This document shows positions 44,595-53,772 of a stretch of DNA of 64,000 nucleotides, piece after piece. Below the pieces are notes generated by a model, which had not been told where the DNA came from, made no database searches, and worked only from the letters and a program-made list of their open reading frames with translations. Source of the stretch: Brevibacillus brevis (GTDB lineage Bacteria; Bacillota; Bacilli; Brevibacillales; Brevibacillaceae); NCBI RefSeq assembly GCF_022026395.1, contig NZ_CP041767.1:622001-686000 (forward strand), given 5' to 3'. A program made the position numbers and the translations under genes. Every line of letters begins with the position of its first letter. Within the stretch, counting starts at the first letter, position 1.

Positions 44595-44947
44595 TAGGAA
44601 ATCCTTGCTTGCATGTAGGTTTTGAGTTCGGTTTCCAGTTCTTTTACACGAAACTCCAGCTGTTGCCTCTCTACTACCAGTGTCGTGTATTTATCTCGCC
44701 ACTCCTGTACGATGGTTTCAAGCTCCATGCAACGGTTGCGCCAAACATGGAGTTCTTCCCGAAGCTTGTCCATTTCCTGACGAAGCTCCTGGCGAATTTG
44801 CTGGTTCTCCTGCGAGATTTGTTGCCTGTCTGTTATCATCAACTCTTTCTTGTTGTTGTGGCGAGCAACCAGATACGTAACGATTGCGGTCAGTACACTG
44901 GATACTACCAAGGGGAGAGTGGAAGAGTTGAGTAGTGTTTGGATCAT
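44594..44947 (-). CDS. Membrane-anchored coiled-coil protein
   Basis: A 117-residue protein with one N-terminal membrane helix (LPLVVSSVLTAIVTYLVA) and then a continuous coiled coil to the end (QENQQIRQELRQEMDKLREE, VKELETELKTYMQ). ATG 44947 is preferred, 9 nt after AGGTG; GTG 44959 overlaps that site. It resembles in design the small membrane coiled-coil proteins beside phage holins. The C-terminus may continue in the -1 frame (see 44442-44594). Confidence 0.62.
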   Translation of the reverse strand: MIQTLLNSSTLPLVVSSVLTAIVTYLVARHNNKKELMITDRQQISQENQQIRQELRQEMDKLREELHVWRNRCMELETIVQEWRDKYTTLVVERQQLEFRVKELETELKTYMQARIS

Positions 44948-45035
44948 CCGTTTATTCACCTGCTTTCTCTTGTGAGGTCTATATATAGAGTAGACAGTTT
45001 GGGGAATTTCTCACGGTGGTTTGAGAGCTTGTCTT

Positions 45036-47471
45036 TTACCATAACTGCTTAATTTGGAAGTAAGTATAAGCGGGGAGGGCTTCTATGACGCTGTTGGCAA
45101 AAAAAGAGTAGCCGAAAAGCTCTACGTAGTCGCCGGGCTTTAGCTGAACGATGCTTGAACCGTTTAAACACCAGGAATGGTTGGAATAGGAGACGATGCT
45201 GCTGAGTACTTTATGGAGTTCACCATTGATTCGTACTTCTAGTTGTAGACCATTTGGTGAGGTGGTTGGGCTTTTGATTCGTGCTGAGCCAACGATTAAG
45301 TAGTCGCCAAGTGCTTTTGCAACAAAGCGGCTTTGGTTTTTATCGAACTCTTGGAGGGCGTCGTGGGTGGTTGTATTGAAATTGATTTTAGTGAAGGTGT
45401 CAGCTGCGTTTAAGATCTGGTCGGCGGACATGGTGGCGGTTAGGCTTGTGCCTGTTTTAGCTGGATTAAGTAACAGGTTGGAGCTGGTCAGGGTATAACC
45501 AGAGATGGCAGGGGATTTCACGGAGCCAGAAGGCGAGGTAATGACTGCTTTTACCCGTAAATCAGCATAAAGAGGGTTCTTAAAGGAATGTTTGCGTCCG
45601 AGGACTGCTGATTCCCAAGTAGCGCCGCCGTCGTTGGACAGATACCAGTCTATCGAGCCTTCTTGAAGGGTTTGGTCAGCGGTAAGCGAGGCATGGGCAA
45701 TGGGAGATACGGAAGGGAGCTTGGTGCTTACAAACTCTTGGATGACTTCCCCTGAAAGAGTTCCTGTAACTATACGATAACCATACAATTCAGGAGTTAG
45801 ATTTATAGTTGGCGAGTCTAGTCTGGCTCGTAAAAGCAGGGAGCTAGAGAGGGTTGGGAATGTAATTTCTTCTCCTGGTATAGCATTGAGCCACTCTAGT
45901 CCGTTGTTGTTGGTTACCTCTAAAGTCACAGTGGATTTGGACGCTCCGAAGGTGTACTCATCGATGGCTTGGTTAGTGTCGTACCTGGAGGTTAACGACA
46001 GTGTTCGTAGGACTCCGTTGCTGTCTTTGAAGGGGAAATGCTTGCCTGCAAAGGCCGAAACGGTTACTGAAGTATCGATGATGGATAAGTCGGAAGCTTT
46101 GAAGGTAGCGAGATAGTATTTGTTTAGCTCTGCATATGAGGAGTAAACAAAGTGGTAATTGGGGCCGTCAGCGATAAGTCTGGAAACCCAATTGGCGTTG
46201 ATGTTTATCGCTGAAGTGGACTGAACAAGCGTTTCTGGGTGAAGGGAATACAGTTTAACTGTATAGGAATTAGTACTGCCCGTATAAATAGTTTGTATGG
46301 CGATGTACTTATCTAAGGCGGGGTCATACATCATGTCAATCGAGATGTCTTTTCCTCCGTGTGCTAGTTGTATATTTCGAACGTTCCGAAATGAACTGTC
46401 GAAAAGAAATACTTTGAAATAATTTCCGTTTACCATACCTAGAGCAACTTGGTTTCTTACTGGGTCATAGGTTGAGCACAAGTAATCCGTTGGACCTGTT
46501 GAAAGAATATTAATCAAATCAGTAACTAAAAGACCATCACTATTAAAAACATGGAATCTCGTATAAGAAGAAACTGAATGAAAGACCCATACCCTATTCT
46601 GATTATCTAGAGTCAGTGATGTTGCAATAACTGTTCCAGCGCCCAAATAAATGGAATACCAATCCCTGAAGGTGGAGCCGTCGCTATTTACAACACCGAC
46701 TGCACCGTCTAGTGATGAATGTGAAATAGAGAACCAGACACGATTGTTATAGTCTACGACGTAATCTATCGATTGGAAAGGAAGAGTATGGGTAGTTCCA
46801 GTAAAGGGCAGGATCGTTCTCTCGAAAGACAGACTGCCATCAGGATTTGTTACTCTTGCATGAATCCCTGTACCGTTTACAAGTGCGACCTTCCAAGTAC
46901 GATTCGTGCGGTCTGTAAATCCCATTGGCTGTGAAAAGATACTTCCAGAATAGGAAAAGCGAGTAGCTTCTGAGAAAGCGTATGTGCTGGGTTCGTTAAC
47001 TACAGCGTTAATGGTTACTTTGTTTGTACTTGGGATAGTAATCGGTTTTGAATAAAAAATACCGTTTTTAATCCCAGATGAATTTCTGATTAGACGGTTA
47101 GTTGTATCTACCGTGACTCCCATAGAATTTACGTCGTCAAAGTAGTTCGTGGTGCTGAAGTCTTCGGTAAAGTCAGGGGTAACCGTAGGAGTTACTCTTC
47201 CCTGTACAACTCCAGCTGTTGTCTTTTCAGAGTCGACATAAGTTAATGTATCAAATTCTTCAGAGAAGGTGCTGGAGACAGTACTTCTGTGCATTTCAAG
47301 TTCTTCTACTCGATTTGCAAGAGCGGGATCAGATGCTGTGATTGGGACTACACTTTCACCTGTTCCGACAAAAAGTTCATGGGTATCGGTTGTAAAAAGA
47401 GGCTCCCCCGCTGATGCAGCGAAGGGGAGATTGGCTTTTAAACCGCGTTTTAGTTTAATTGGTAGTGTCAT
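45036..47471 (-). CDS. Phage fibre-like protein: propeller and C1q-like head
   Basis: An 811-residue protein. Residues 5-45 (KLKRGLKANLPFAASAGEPL, ELFVGTG) match the N-terminal particle-attachment segment of phage tail fibres and tropism determinants. Two short EDF-type repeats follow (70-110). About 165-508 is a repeat-rich beta-propeller-like region with recurring N..NRVW and Y.DP..... blades. Two sandwich modules (514-570, 607-664; LSNDGGATWES) precede a C-terminal C1q/TNF-like jelly roll (about 690-811; ALGDYLIVGSARIKS, QLKPGDYVELFGYSFF). It would be a trimeric receptor-binding fibre. It overlaps the preceding gene by one base. Confidence 0.68.
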   Translation of the reverse strand: MTLPIKLKRGLKANLPFAASAGEPLFTTDTHELFVGTGESVVPITASDPALANRVEELEMHRSTVSSTFSEEFDTLTYVDSEKTTAGVVQGRVTPTVTPDFTEDFSTTNYFDDVNSMGVTVDTTNRLIRNSSGIKNGIFYSKPITIPSTNKVTINAVVNEPSTYAFSEATRFSYSGSIFSQPMGFTDRTNRTWKVALVNGTGIHARVTNPDGSLSFERTILPFTGTTHTLPFQSIDYVVDYNNRVWFSISHSSLDGAVGVVNSDGSTFRDWYSIYLGAGTVIATSLTLDNQNRVWVFHSVSSYTRFHVFNSDGLLVTDLINILSTGPTDYLCSTYDPVRNQVALGMVNGNYFKVFLFDSSFRNVRNIQLAHGGKDISIDMMYDPALDKYIAIQTIYTGSTNSYTVKLYSLHPETLVQSTSAININANWVSRLIADGPNYHFVYSSYAELNKYYLATFKASDLSIIDTSVTVSAFAGKHFPFKDSNGVLRTLSLTSRYDTNQAIDEYTFGASKSTVTLEVTNNNGLEWLNAIPGEEITFPTLSSSLLLRARLDSPTINLTPELYGYRIVTGTLSGEVIQEFVSTKLPSVSPIAHASLTADQTLQEGSIDWYLSNDGGATWESAVLGRKHSFKNPLYADLRVKAVITSPSGSVKSPAISGYTLTSSNLLLNPAKTGTSLTATMSADQILNAADTFTKINFNTTTHDALQEFDKNQSRFVAKALGDYLIVGSARIKSPTTSPNGLQLEVRINGELHKVLSSIVSYSNHSWCLNGSSIVQLKPGDYVELFGYSFFANSVIEALPAYTYFQIKQLW

Positions 47472-50086
47472 TAGAATGTACCTCCATCTACTTCGGTGAT
47501 CGGGGAGCCACTGCTACCGCCAGAGCCTACGTTTATTTTGTAATCTCCATCTGAGAATAAGAGGACTCGCAGATTGGTATTTCGGTTATACCCGTATTTG
47601 TAATCGACTCCGGGCATCGCCATGTCCCACGAATCTAGTAAGTCTACATCCATGGTAAGGGAGTCTAGGCTTGTTTCATCAGTGGATGATGACTGTTCGA
47701 AGTAGAATGCGCATCTTAAGTTTTTAGCTTGGCCGATCTTTTCGTCCCATTCAGAAATGTTGTTGAAATCGTCTATTGTCATTGCTTTTGCTTTGAAATC
47801 AATGGTGTTAGTAATATCAACAGTTGTCCACGAGCCATTCTTTTGTTTTGCTTCCCATGTTGTTCCACTGTCTGTACTTATTGCAACTCTTAGGACGCCT
47901 TTCTCTGTACCTGATAAGGTTAAAGAGTTGATTTTTGATGTGTTGAGAAAGCTTACATCATTTTTCATTTTTATGATCTTTGGTACAGGAACTCCAGTAA
48001 GGTGAGCAACCGTGGGCTCTCTTTTAGGTTTCGAAACAAGAATTTTGAGGTTGGATTTTTCTGTTAAATCTTTCAAGTATGGGGCGCATGTAGAGAGGTC
48101 GAGCATGCCTTTATTTTGAAACATATCGTCTGTAGGGGGAGCAGCACCGACGGTTTCCCAGCCGGAAGGAGTGTATGTTTTCACGTCTGTACCGTCTAGT
48201 ATGAGAAATCGATTATTGTTGAATGACTCAATCAGCAGAGCCGGACGGAAGCCTCGGCCTGGAGTTGTTAGATCTGTTGAACCAGATGTCCAGTTTTTGA
48301 GACCGTTATAACCTCGAATCACACGGGCCTTTGAATTGGATTGATCGGTCGTACTGGTCCATGAACCGTGATTTACATTATTCCAGATCTGGTCATCGGT
48401 AATGTACTTATCCCATTCGTTGTCTTTATCCGATGAGTTTACTCCGCCTGTCGGTAGTCGCAATGCTATTTCTCTATCAGAGGATGTGAACAATTGGACA
48501 GTATAAAAGCCCACATAATAAAGTCCGTTCCATACGTAACGTTCTGATATTCTGATGCGATATTGTGTATAAGTTTTATCATTTTTGAATGAGAAGGTCT
48601 TTTTAAGACCGTGCCAGCTTGATACTTCATTTCCATTATGCAAGATATCCCAAGAAGTTCCGTCGTTAGAAGCTTCGAAGAACCATTTTTTCGGACTATA
48701 TATGGCATATAGATAATACGAAGTAATTTTTGTTGGTGTTGAATACTCGATCTTTAAAATCTCTTCTGTTGTTTCAGTAGCAGCAGTACTTGTCCAGTAC
48801 GTTGACTCTGATCCGTCAAAAGCCTTCCATGCATGATAATTTGCTGTGTCATACTCTGTTGAAGCAGATACTTTACACGCTGCAGAAGAATACCCAGACA
48901 ATCCTGGAATGGTGTGAAGGTTTTTAATTGGCAGTCCGCTTCCACTTGCAATCCCTGCTGTATTTAAGGCATCCCATGGAATGGTTTGGATATTGCGGTC
49001 AGCCATCAGCAACTTATCACCCTTGTGATTTGTACCGTACATGATGAAATACCCATCACCATTTGCACTTGTTGCAGGAGCATTGGGAAGAAGTCCTGCC
49101 ATTTCTTTTCCGATAGATATGGTTCCAAACGTACCAGCAGGTGCCAAGTAGTTAAAACGAATACGTTTTCCTACAGTTAAATCTTTTACATCTACTACTT
49201 CATCAGGGTGGAGAATCCTACCATCGGCATCAATATCAATGGCATCAATCTGTATGTTCTTCACGTTCACGTTATTTGGGTCAAAACCAATACTTCCTGC
49301 ATATGAAGGAACTGTAATCTCTACAGTATGCATTTTATTCTCTAACCCTATCTTTTCGTACTGTAATGCTTGAAACTTTAAATCCCCATACTGACTGAAT
49401 GTTTCAGTGGTACCATCAATCGTTATTGGAACATTAGGGAATTTATTTTGGTACATGTTACCTATTATTCTGATTTTAGTGCCAATAAAATTAAATTTAA
49501 TCTTAAAATCTGCACTTGTTGCATAGTTGGAGGCTCCTCCATAAAAGCTTTGATTTGATTCTCTTACGAAAGTTCCAAAGTACTTTATAGCTGGATTACC
49601 GTCGTCATACCTTTTCCACCCTTGAGCTGGTGCAGTTAATTGCCCCCCGATAGGAAATTCAATAGATCCTGTATCATCTATATCAATGGCATCAATTCCA
49701 AGATAATCTGTCCCAGAATTCAATTTCAGCTCAACACGGTGCTTGCCTTCAGACAATCCCATTTTTTCAAATACGATGACTTGTGGAGTATTTGAAGTAC
49801 TTGAAGTACTTCTTTCACTAAATGTATGGGCGACCCCATCAATCGTGATTTTCGCATCTGCCGTGAAGTTGTTCCAGAAAAAAGATATGATACGGATTTT
49901 TGTTCCTACAAAGTCAAACGTTGCTGTGTCTCCTGCTGTTGAGGTGTAGGTATCTGTTAATTCATAACTACCTGCATATCCTGTTCTTTTCGCCCATGTT
50001 CCGTTATATGCAATAGACGGATAAGTGTTATCATATCGCTTCCATCCTGCCTCTGGTGCAGCTAATTGATCTCCAATTGTAGCCAT
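47471..50086 (-). CDS. Modular adhesin/fibre-like protein with F5/8C domain
   Basis: An 871-residue protein. Residues 4-143 and 144-295 are two copies of a beta-sandwich that starts AP..GWKRYD and ends IDAIDID. Then comes a module shared with the next upstream gene (LLMADRNIQTIPWDALN, NEWDKYITDD, GFRPALLIE), interrupted by an F5/8 type C-like domain (YHAWKAFDGSESTYWTS, WFFEASNDGTSWDILH). The C-terminal third has a TDSGTTWEAK sandwich. F5/8C and such sandwiches bind glycans. ATG 50086 follows GAGGTG. No enzyme motif is seen. Confidence 0.62.
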   Translation of the reverse strand: MATIGDQLAAPEAGWKRYDNTYPSIAYNGTWAKRTGYAGSYELTDTYTSTAGDTATFDFVGTKIRIISFFWNNFTADAKITIDGVAHTFSERSTSSTSNTPQVIVFEKMGLSEGKHRVELKLNSGTDYLGIDAIDIDDTGSIEFPIGGQLTAPAQGWKRYDDGNPAIKYFGTFVRESNQSFYGGASNYATSADFKIKFNFIGTKIRIIGNMYQNKFPNVPITIDGTTETFSQYGDLKFQALQYEKIGLENKMHTVEITVPSYAGSIGFDPNNVNVKNIQIDAIDIDADGRILHPDEVVDVKDLTVGKRIRFNYLAPAGTFGTISIGKEMAGLLPNAPATSANGDGYFIMYGTNHKGDKLLMADRNIQTIPWDALNTAGIASGSGLPIKNLHTIPGLSGYSSAACKVSASTEYDTANYHAWKAFDGSESTYWTSTAATETTEEILKIEYSTPTKITSYYLYAIYSPKKWFFEASNDGTSWDILHNGNEVSSWHGLKKTFSFKNDKTYTQYRIRISERYVWNGLYYVGFYTVQLFTSSDREIALRLPTGGVNSSDKDNEWDKYITDDQIWNNVNHGSWTSTTDQSNSKARVIRGYNGLKNWTSGSTDLTTPGRGFRPALLIESFNNNRFLILDGTDVKTYTPSGWETVGAAPPTDDMFQNKGMLDLSTCAPYLKDLTEKSNLKILVSKPKREPTVAHLTGVPVPKIIKMKNDVSFLNTSKINSLTLSGTEKGVLRVAISTDSGTTWEAKQKNGSWTTVDITNTIDFKAKAMTIDDFNNISEWDEKIGQAKNLRCAFYFEQSSSTDETSLDSLTMDVDLLDSWDMAMPGVDYKYGYNRNTNLRVLLFSDGDYKINVGSGGSSGSPITEVDGGTF

Positions 50087-50089
50087 GTA

Positions 50090-50863
50090 TTACACCTCCC
50101 TATATTCAAACACTGGTCGAAAACCTGTACTCTCATAAGCTATTGATGTTTTACTCATCCCTAAGCCTTTCCATATCGGAAAATTATCCTCACTTCCCCT
50201 TCCAACTCGCCAAGTATTGTCTTGAACTTCAATAGTTCCTGTACTTGATATACGAGAACCTGTCATAGTGGTATCTTGCGTAATTGTAAAACGTACTTTG
50301 TAATGAAATACATCATCTACTGTATATCCATCTTTTATCATGCTTTGAGGAAATCCCATTAAGTACTTATCATATTCGTTGTTCACAGGAAAGCATGTTC
50401 CATTGCTCAATCTGGCATCTAAGGTTTTATTTTCATTTGCATCTGCATAAGCTACTCCACCTGTGAGAGATCGGAGTGTACCTGAAATATTCTCACTCGA
50501 AGCATAGCCTTGTGAGATATTCGAGCTTGTACTAAACGAATAGGGATTCCCTTGTATCACCTTCCCTGCATTCAGGGCATCCCAAGAGATGGAGTGTTGA
50601 CACACCCTATCAGCGATCAGCAATCCTTTGGCAACTTTCACAAAATAAAATAATTTGGAGTTGTTAGTAGTGGACTCTCCTGTTACTGGCTTTTCTTCAG
50701 CCGTAGAGAATGTATCTGTCCCTAACCCAACTAATATCCCTGCTGGACTATCAGACAGGCTCCCGCTACTTCCATGGAAGGAGTACCAACACTTTACATA
50801 GTCACCGATCTGCATATCTGAAACTTTTGATCGTAACTGTCCGGTTGTTGCTGGAATGGGCAT
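50090..50863 (-). CDS. Fibre-tip module protein (GFRP family)
   Basis: A 257-residue protein made of a single copy of the module found inside the downstream 871-residue protein: DMQIGDYVKCWYSF, LLIADRVCQHSISWDALN, LRSLTGGVAYADANENKTLD, NEYDKYLMG and the C-terminal STGFRPVFEYREV. Proteins ending in GFRPVLEY-like motifs are frequent as tail-tip or fibre proteins of Gram-positive phages. ATG 50863 is chosen, 8 nt after GAGG; GTG 50872 overlaps the site. It is 3 nt upstream of the 871-residue gene. Confidence 0.58.
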   Translation of the reverse strand: MPIPATTGQLRSKVSDMQIGDYVKCWYSFHGSSGSLSDSPAGILVGLGTDTFSTAEEKPVTGESTTNNSKLFYFVKVAKGLLIADRVCQHSISWDALNAGKVIQGNPYSFSTSSNISQGYASSENISGTLRSLTGGVAYADANENKTLDARLSNGTCFPVNNEYDKYLMGFPQSMIKDGYTVDDVFHYKVRFTITQDTTMTGSRISSTGTIEVQDNTWRVGRGSEDNFPIWKGLGMSKTSIAYESTGFRPVFEYREV

Positions 50864-50929
50864 TTTTTTCACCTCAACAATTCATTGAACTTTTCGTAAT
50901 ACTAAACTGAGCTCTCATCGTATTCATAT

Positions 50930-53752
50930 TCAATTCACCTTGATTTTCTCAATACTCGAATATTGATTCATATCAAGAGTCAATGAGTACACACTGTTAC
51001 CAGACGGAAGCACAACGTCTTCTGTCAATTCAATCGAGTACTCAGTTTTAAGCCGTAATGTACCATCTAGCTCCATATAGTTGTCATGATCAAAGTTAGG
51101 GGCTTCGTTACTAGAAAAGGATGCAATCCCGAGAGAATAATTGTGTTCACCGGGGGCAAATTTCAAAACCTCAATAGGGGGTATTTTATAATCAGTAGTG
51201 TAGGGGATGGTGATATTTACTTCTGAGGGAGAAATAGGTGAGGCGGTAACTCCATACTTTTCTACTTGAATCATTGAAACACCGTTGCCAGGTACGTTAC
51301 CCCCTGAACTACCGCCTACCGTATCTGTATAGGTGGGGAGAGTGTCTTTGTCATACCAAATGCAGCCGATGCTGTTAAGGACTGCTTTATCACTAAGGTT
51401 GGCTCGAATGACAAGAGAATTACCTGGCAAGAAAGTGTTTAAATCAACTAGCTGATTCAATGGAACACCTGCTGTGAACGTGGTTCCTCCATCGAGTGAC
51501 AAATCAATGCGGATATTGCCCTCGTACTCTGCATCCAGCACAAGATGGGTTGGCGCCTTTGCCAATGGAATCGGTTTGGAAACCATGACAGGATTTTTAT
51601 CAGATGTTTGCAGTATTTGTATTTCAGTAACGGTCATGTATGTGCTTTTATTCCATACGGTTACTTTAACTTCATTAATTAGATAGCCCAGGTTGACAGG
51701 GTAGTGCCATGAACCGTCACCATGTACTCCTGTATCGTTATTTGAAGCGAGATTAATTCTTGGGGTAACTGCTTCCCATTGACCTGTTGATGGATTTTTG
51801 ACAAAAATTTGATGATCGCAATAATCGTGTCCGCTCTGTCCTGAACTACCATTCATCCAAAGTATGATTTTATATATTTCTACGGGTGTCACCCATTTCA
51901 TGAATAAGTCAGCACTTGTACCACTCTGAAGCCAGCAATCAGTATATCCACCTGATGTTGCAATGGCATTATCATCTGCAATTTTTTCAACAGAATAGTT
52001 AACTGTCGTGCTATTTGCTTTGAATGGTCGATAGGAAGAATTGTTGTTATTATAATCTCCAACGGAAGAAGCGGTCTGTACACCAAGTGTTTGCCAGCTA
52101 TAAATAGCGCCTGCAGATTTGATGACAGTTCCATTGGTTATTTGAAAGGATTCTGACTTAGATTCATCAATTCCCGACGTATCCTTAAAACAATCTGCAT
52201 ACAGATTGTGCCGAATAGATGCCCCTTGATTTTCCTTTTCCAAAGTACGATAAGCATTACGCAAAATATTAGTAGCAGCAACAACGTCTACTAACGGTTT
52301 GGTACTGCTACGATCCCCGCCTCCCCCTTCTTTGCTTGGCATCTCAACAAGCATACTATCGTCATACCAAGTAAATCCTAACGATTTTAAACTGCCTGTA
52401 GACGGAATGTTAGCTCGTAATTGGAGGTTTGTACCTTTTAGTGAAGAGGTATCGATTAGCTTGTTTAAATCGATGTTGTTTACCCAAGTTGTTCCATCAA
52501 GGGTCAGGTCGAAGGTGACCGCGTCAGTATACTCCGCAGTTGTAATAATCTTCTTTGGAGAGCGGCCAACATTAACTGCCTTAGTCACGAGCGTAACAGC
52601 GTCAATAGCTTCATAGAATTTAATCTCGTGCCAACCGGTATAAATCACTGGGTATGCCCTGAGATAACTGCGAAGCTTGGCCAGGCGGTAATAGCGGTAT
52701 GCAGAAGTATTGGTGAAGTTGTGTTCTGTTTCTGAATCAGTGTTTACAGGAGATCCTGCGTATATATCTGTCCAATTCGTATCATCGTTTGAACCTTGAA
52801 GCGTAAACGAGGCAATACTGTACTGTCCACTGGAAATTCGAAGAGGTTTAATTGCGAGCTTAGTAATAATTTTGGGGACGAAAAAGTCAATTTGCCACCA
52901 ATGACCTTCTGCCGGAGGAGTCGCTCCATTTGAATAATAGTAATCAGTTACATTTCCGTTGATTCCCATCCATCCAGGGTAAACAGATGTTTCACTAGAC
53001 GAGGTTACGTGATAAGGGGTGGGTTCAGTTGGACTGGACATGATGATGTTTGTATCGTAAAGCCCGGGTGAGACAGTACCATTTATAATGGCAAAAGAAG
53101 ATGACTTTTCGGTATCAATTCCTGAGGAATCGCTAAATACATCTACATACATGTTGTTTTGACGATAGGCGGGTCTGTTATGTGTTTCCGCATCACGGAA
53201 GGTATTCAGCAAAATATTGATTGGGGTCTGTAAATCAAAGGAACTGCTTGATGCTCCCCCATTATTTCCCCCCCCACCGCCAGAACCAATCCTCCCCTGC
53301 ATATCATCCAACCGAGCTTTCAGACTAGGAAAAGTTCGCCCATCCCGATCCCGGCGTGCAGCGACCACCTCGGCATTCGGGTTAGAGGAGACATCGCTTT
53401 GCAGCTTCAAAATGGCTTGGTCTTGCTGTGCGTTTTTTTGCTCGACTTGCGAAAGACGGAGATCTTGCGTCTGATTTTTCGCTTCTACCGCACCGACCGT
53501 TGACGATAACGTATTCAGCCCCGTTTGAAAGGTAGAAACAGCACCTTTCACGGCATCAAGCTGACGATCCTGTTCATCGTCTTTATCTTTTAGCTCACGG
53601 AATTTATCCTGTAAGCTCGGTTTATTCTCTCTGGCATCATCCAGCTCCTGGAGGTAGGAGTCGATTTCGGCGTGGGTACGTTTTCCCTTGTTGGCCAACT
53701 GATTATGATCGAGGACGACTTCGGTGCCTGTTCGGGTGATTCTGACCGACAT
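50930..53752 (-). CDS. Fibre-like protein, coiled-coil stalk and duplicated module
   Basis: A 940-residue protein. Residues 30-125 form a coiled-coil stalk (LDAVKGAVSTFQTGLNTLSS), then a Gly/Asn hinge (GSGGGGGNNGG). Residues 171-482 and 483-822 are an internal duplication: both start with a NILxNxxR helix, carry SSGIDTEK / TSGIDESK and an ITNGTV-type strand, hold a discoidin-like domain (LQGSNDDTNWTDIYAG in the first), and close with a DGGTTF sandwich. The last 118 residues differ. It would be a trimeric fibre with tandem glycan-binding heads. ATG 53752 follows AAGGAG. Confidence 0.65.
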   Translation of the reverse strand: MSVRITRTGTEVVLDHNQLANKGKRTHAEIDSYLQELDDARENKPSLQDKFRELKDKDDEQDRQLDAVKGAVSTFQTGLNTLSSTVGAVEAKNQTQDLRLSQVEQKNAQQDQAILKLQSDVSSNPNAEVVAARRDRDGRTFPSLKARLDDMQGRIGSGGGGGNNGGASSSSFDLQTPINILLNTFRDAETHNRPAYRQNNMYVDVFSDSSGIDTEKSSSFAIINGTVSPGLYDTNIIMSSPTEPTPYHVTSSSETSVYPGWMGINGNVTDYYYSNGATPPAEGHWWQIDFFVPKIITKLAIKPLRISSGQYSIASFTLQGSNDDTNWTDIYAGSPVNTDSETEHNFTNTSAYRYYRLAKLRSYLRAYPVIYTGWHEIKFYEAIDAVTLVTKAVNVGRSPKKIITTAEYTDAVTFDLTLDGTTWVNNIDLNKLIDTSSLKGTNLQLRANIPSTGSLKSLGFTWYDDSMLVEMPSKEGGGGDRSSTKPLVDVVAATNILRNAYRTLEKENQGASIRHNLYADCFKDTSGIDESKSESFQITNGTVIKSAGAIYSWQTLGVQTASSVGDYNNNNSSYRPFKANSTTVNYSVEKIADDNAIATSGGYTDCWLQSGTSADLFMKWVTPVEIYKIILWMNGSSGQSGHDYCDHQIFVKNPSTGQWEAVTPRINLASNNDTGVHGDGSWHYPVNLGYLINEVKVTVWNKSTYMTVTEIQILQTSDKNPVMVSKPIPLAKAPTHLVLDAEYEGNIRIDLSLDGGTTFTAGVPLNQLVDLNTFLPGNSLVIRANLSDKAVLNSIGCIWYDKDTLPTYTDTVGGSSGGNVPGNGVSMIQVEKYGVTASPISPSEVNITIPYTTDYKIPPIEVLKFAPGEHNYSLGIASFSSNEAPNFDHDNYMELDGTLRLKTEYSIELTEDVVLPSGNSVYSLTLDMNQYSSIEKIKVN

Positions 53753-53772
53753 ACGTTCAGCTCCTTTTCGAT

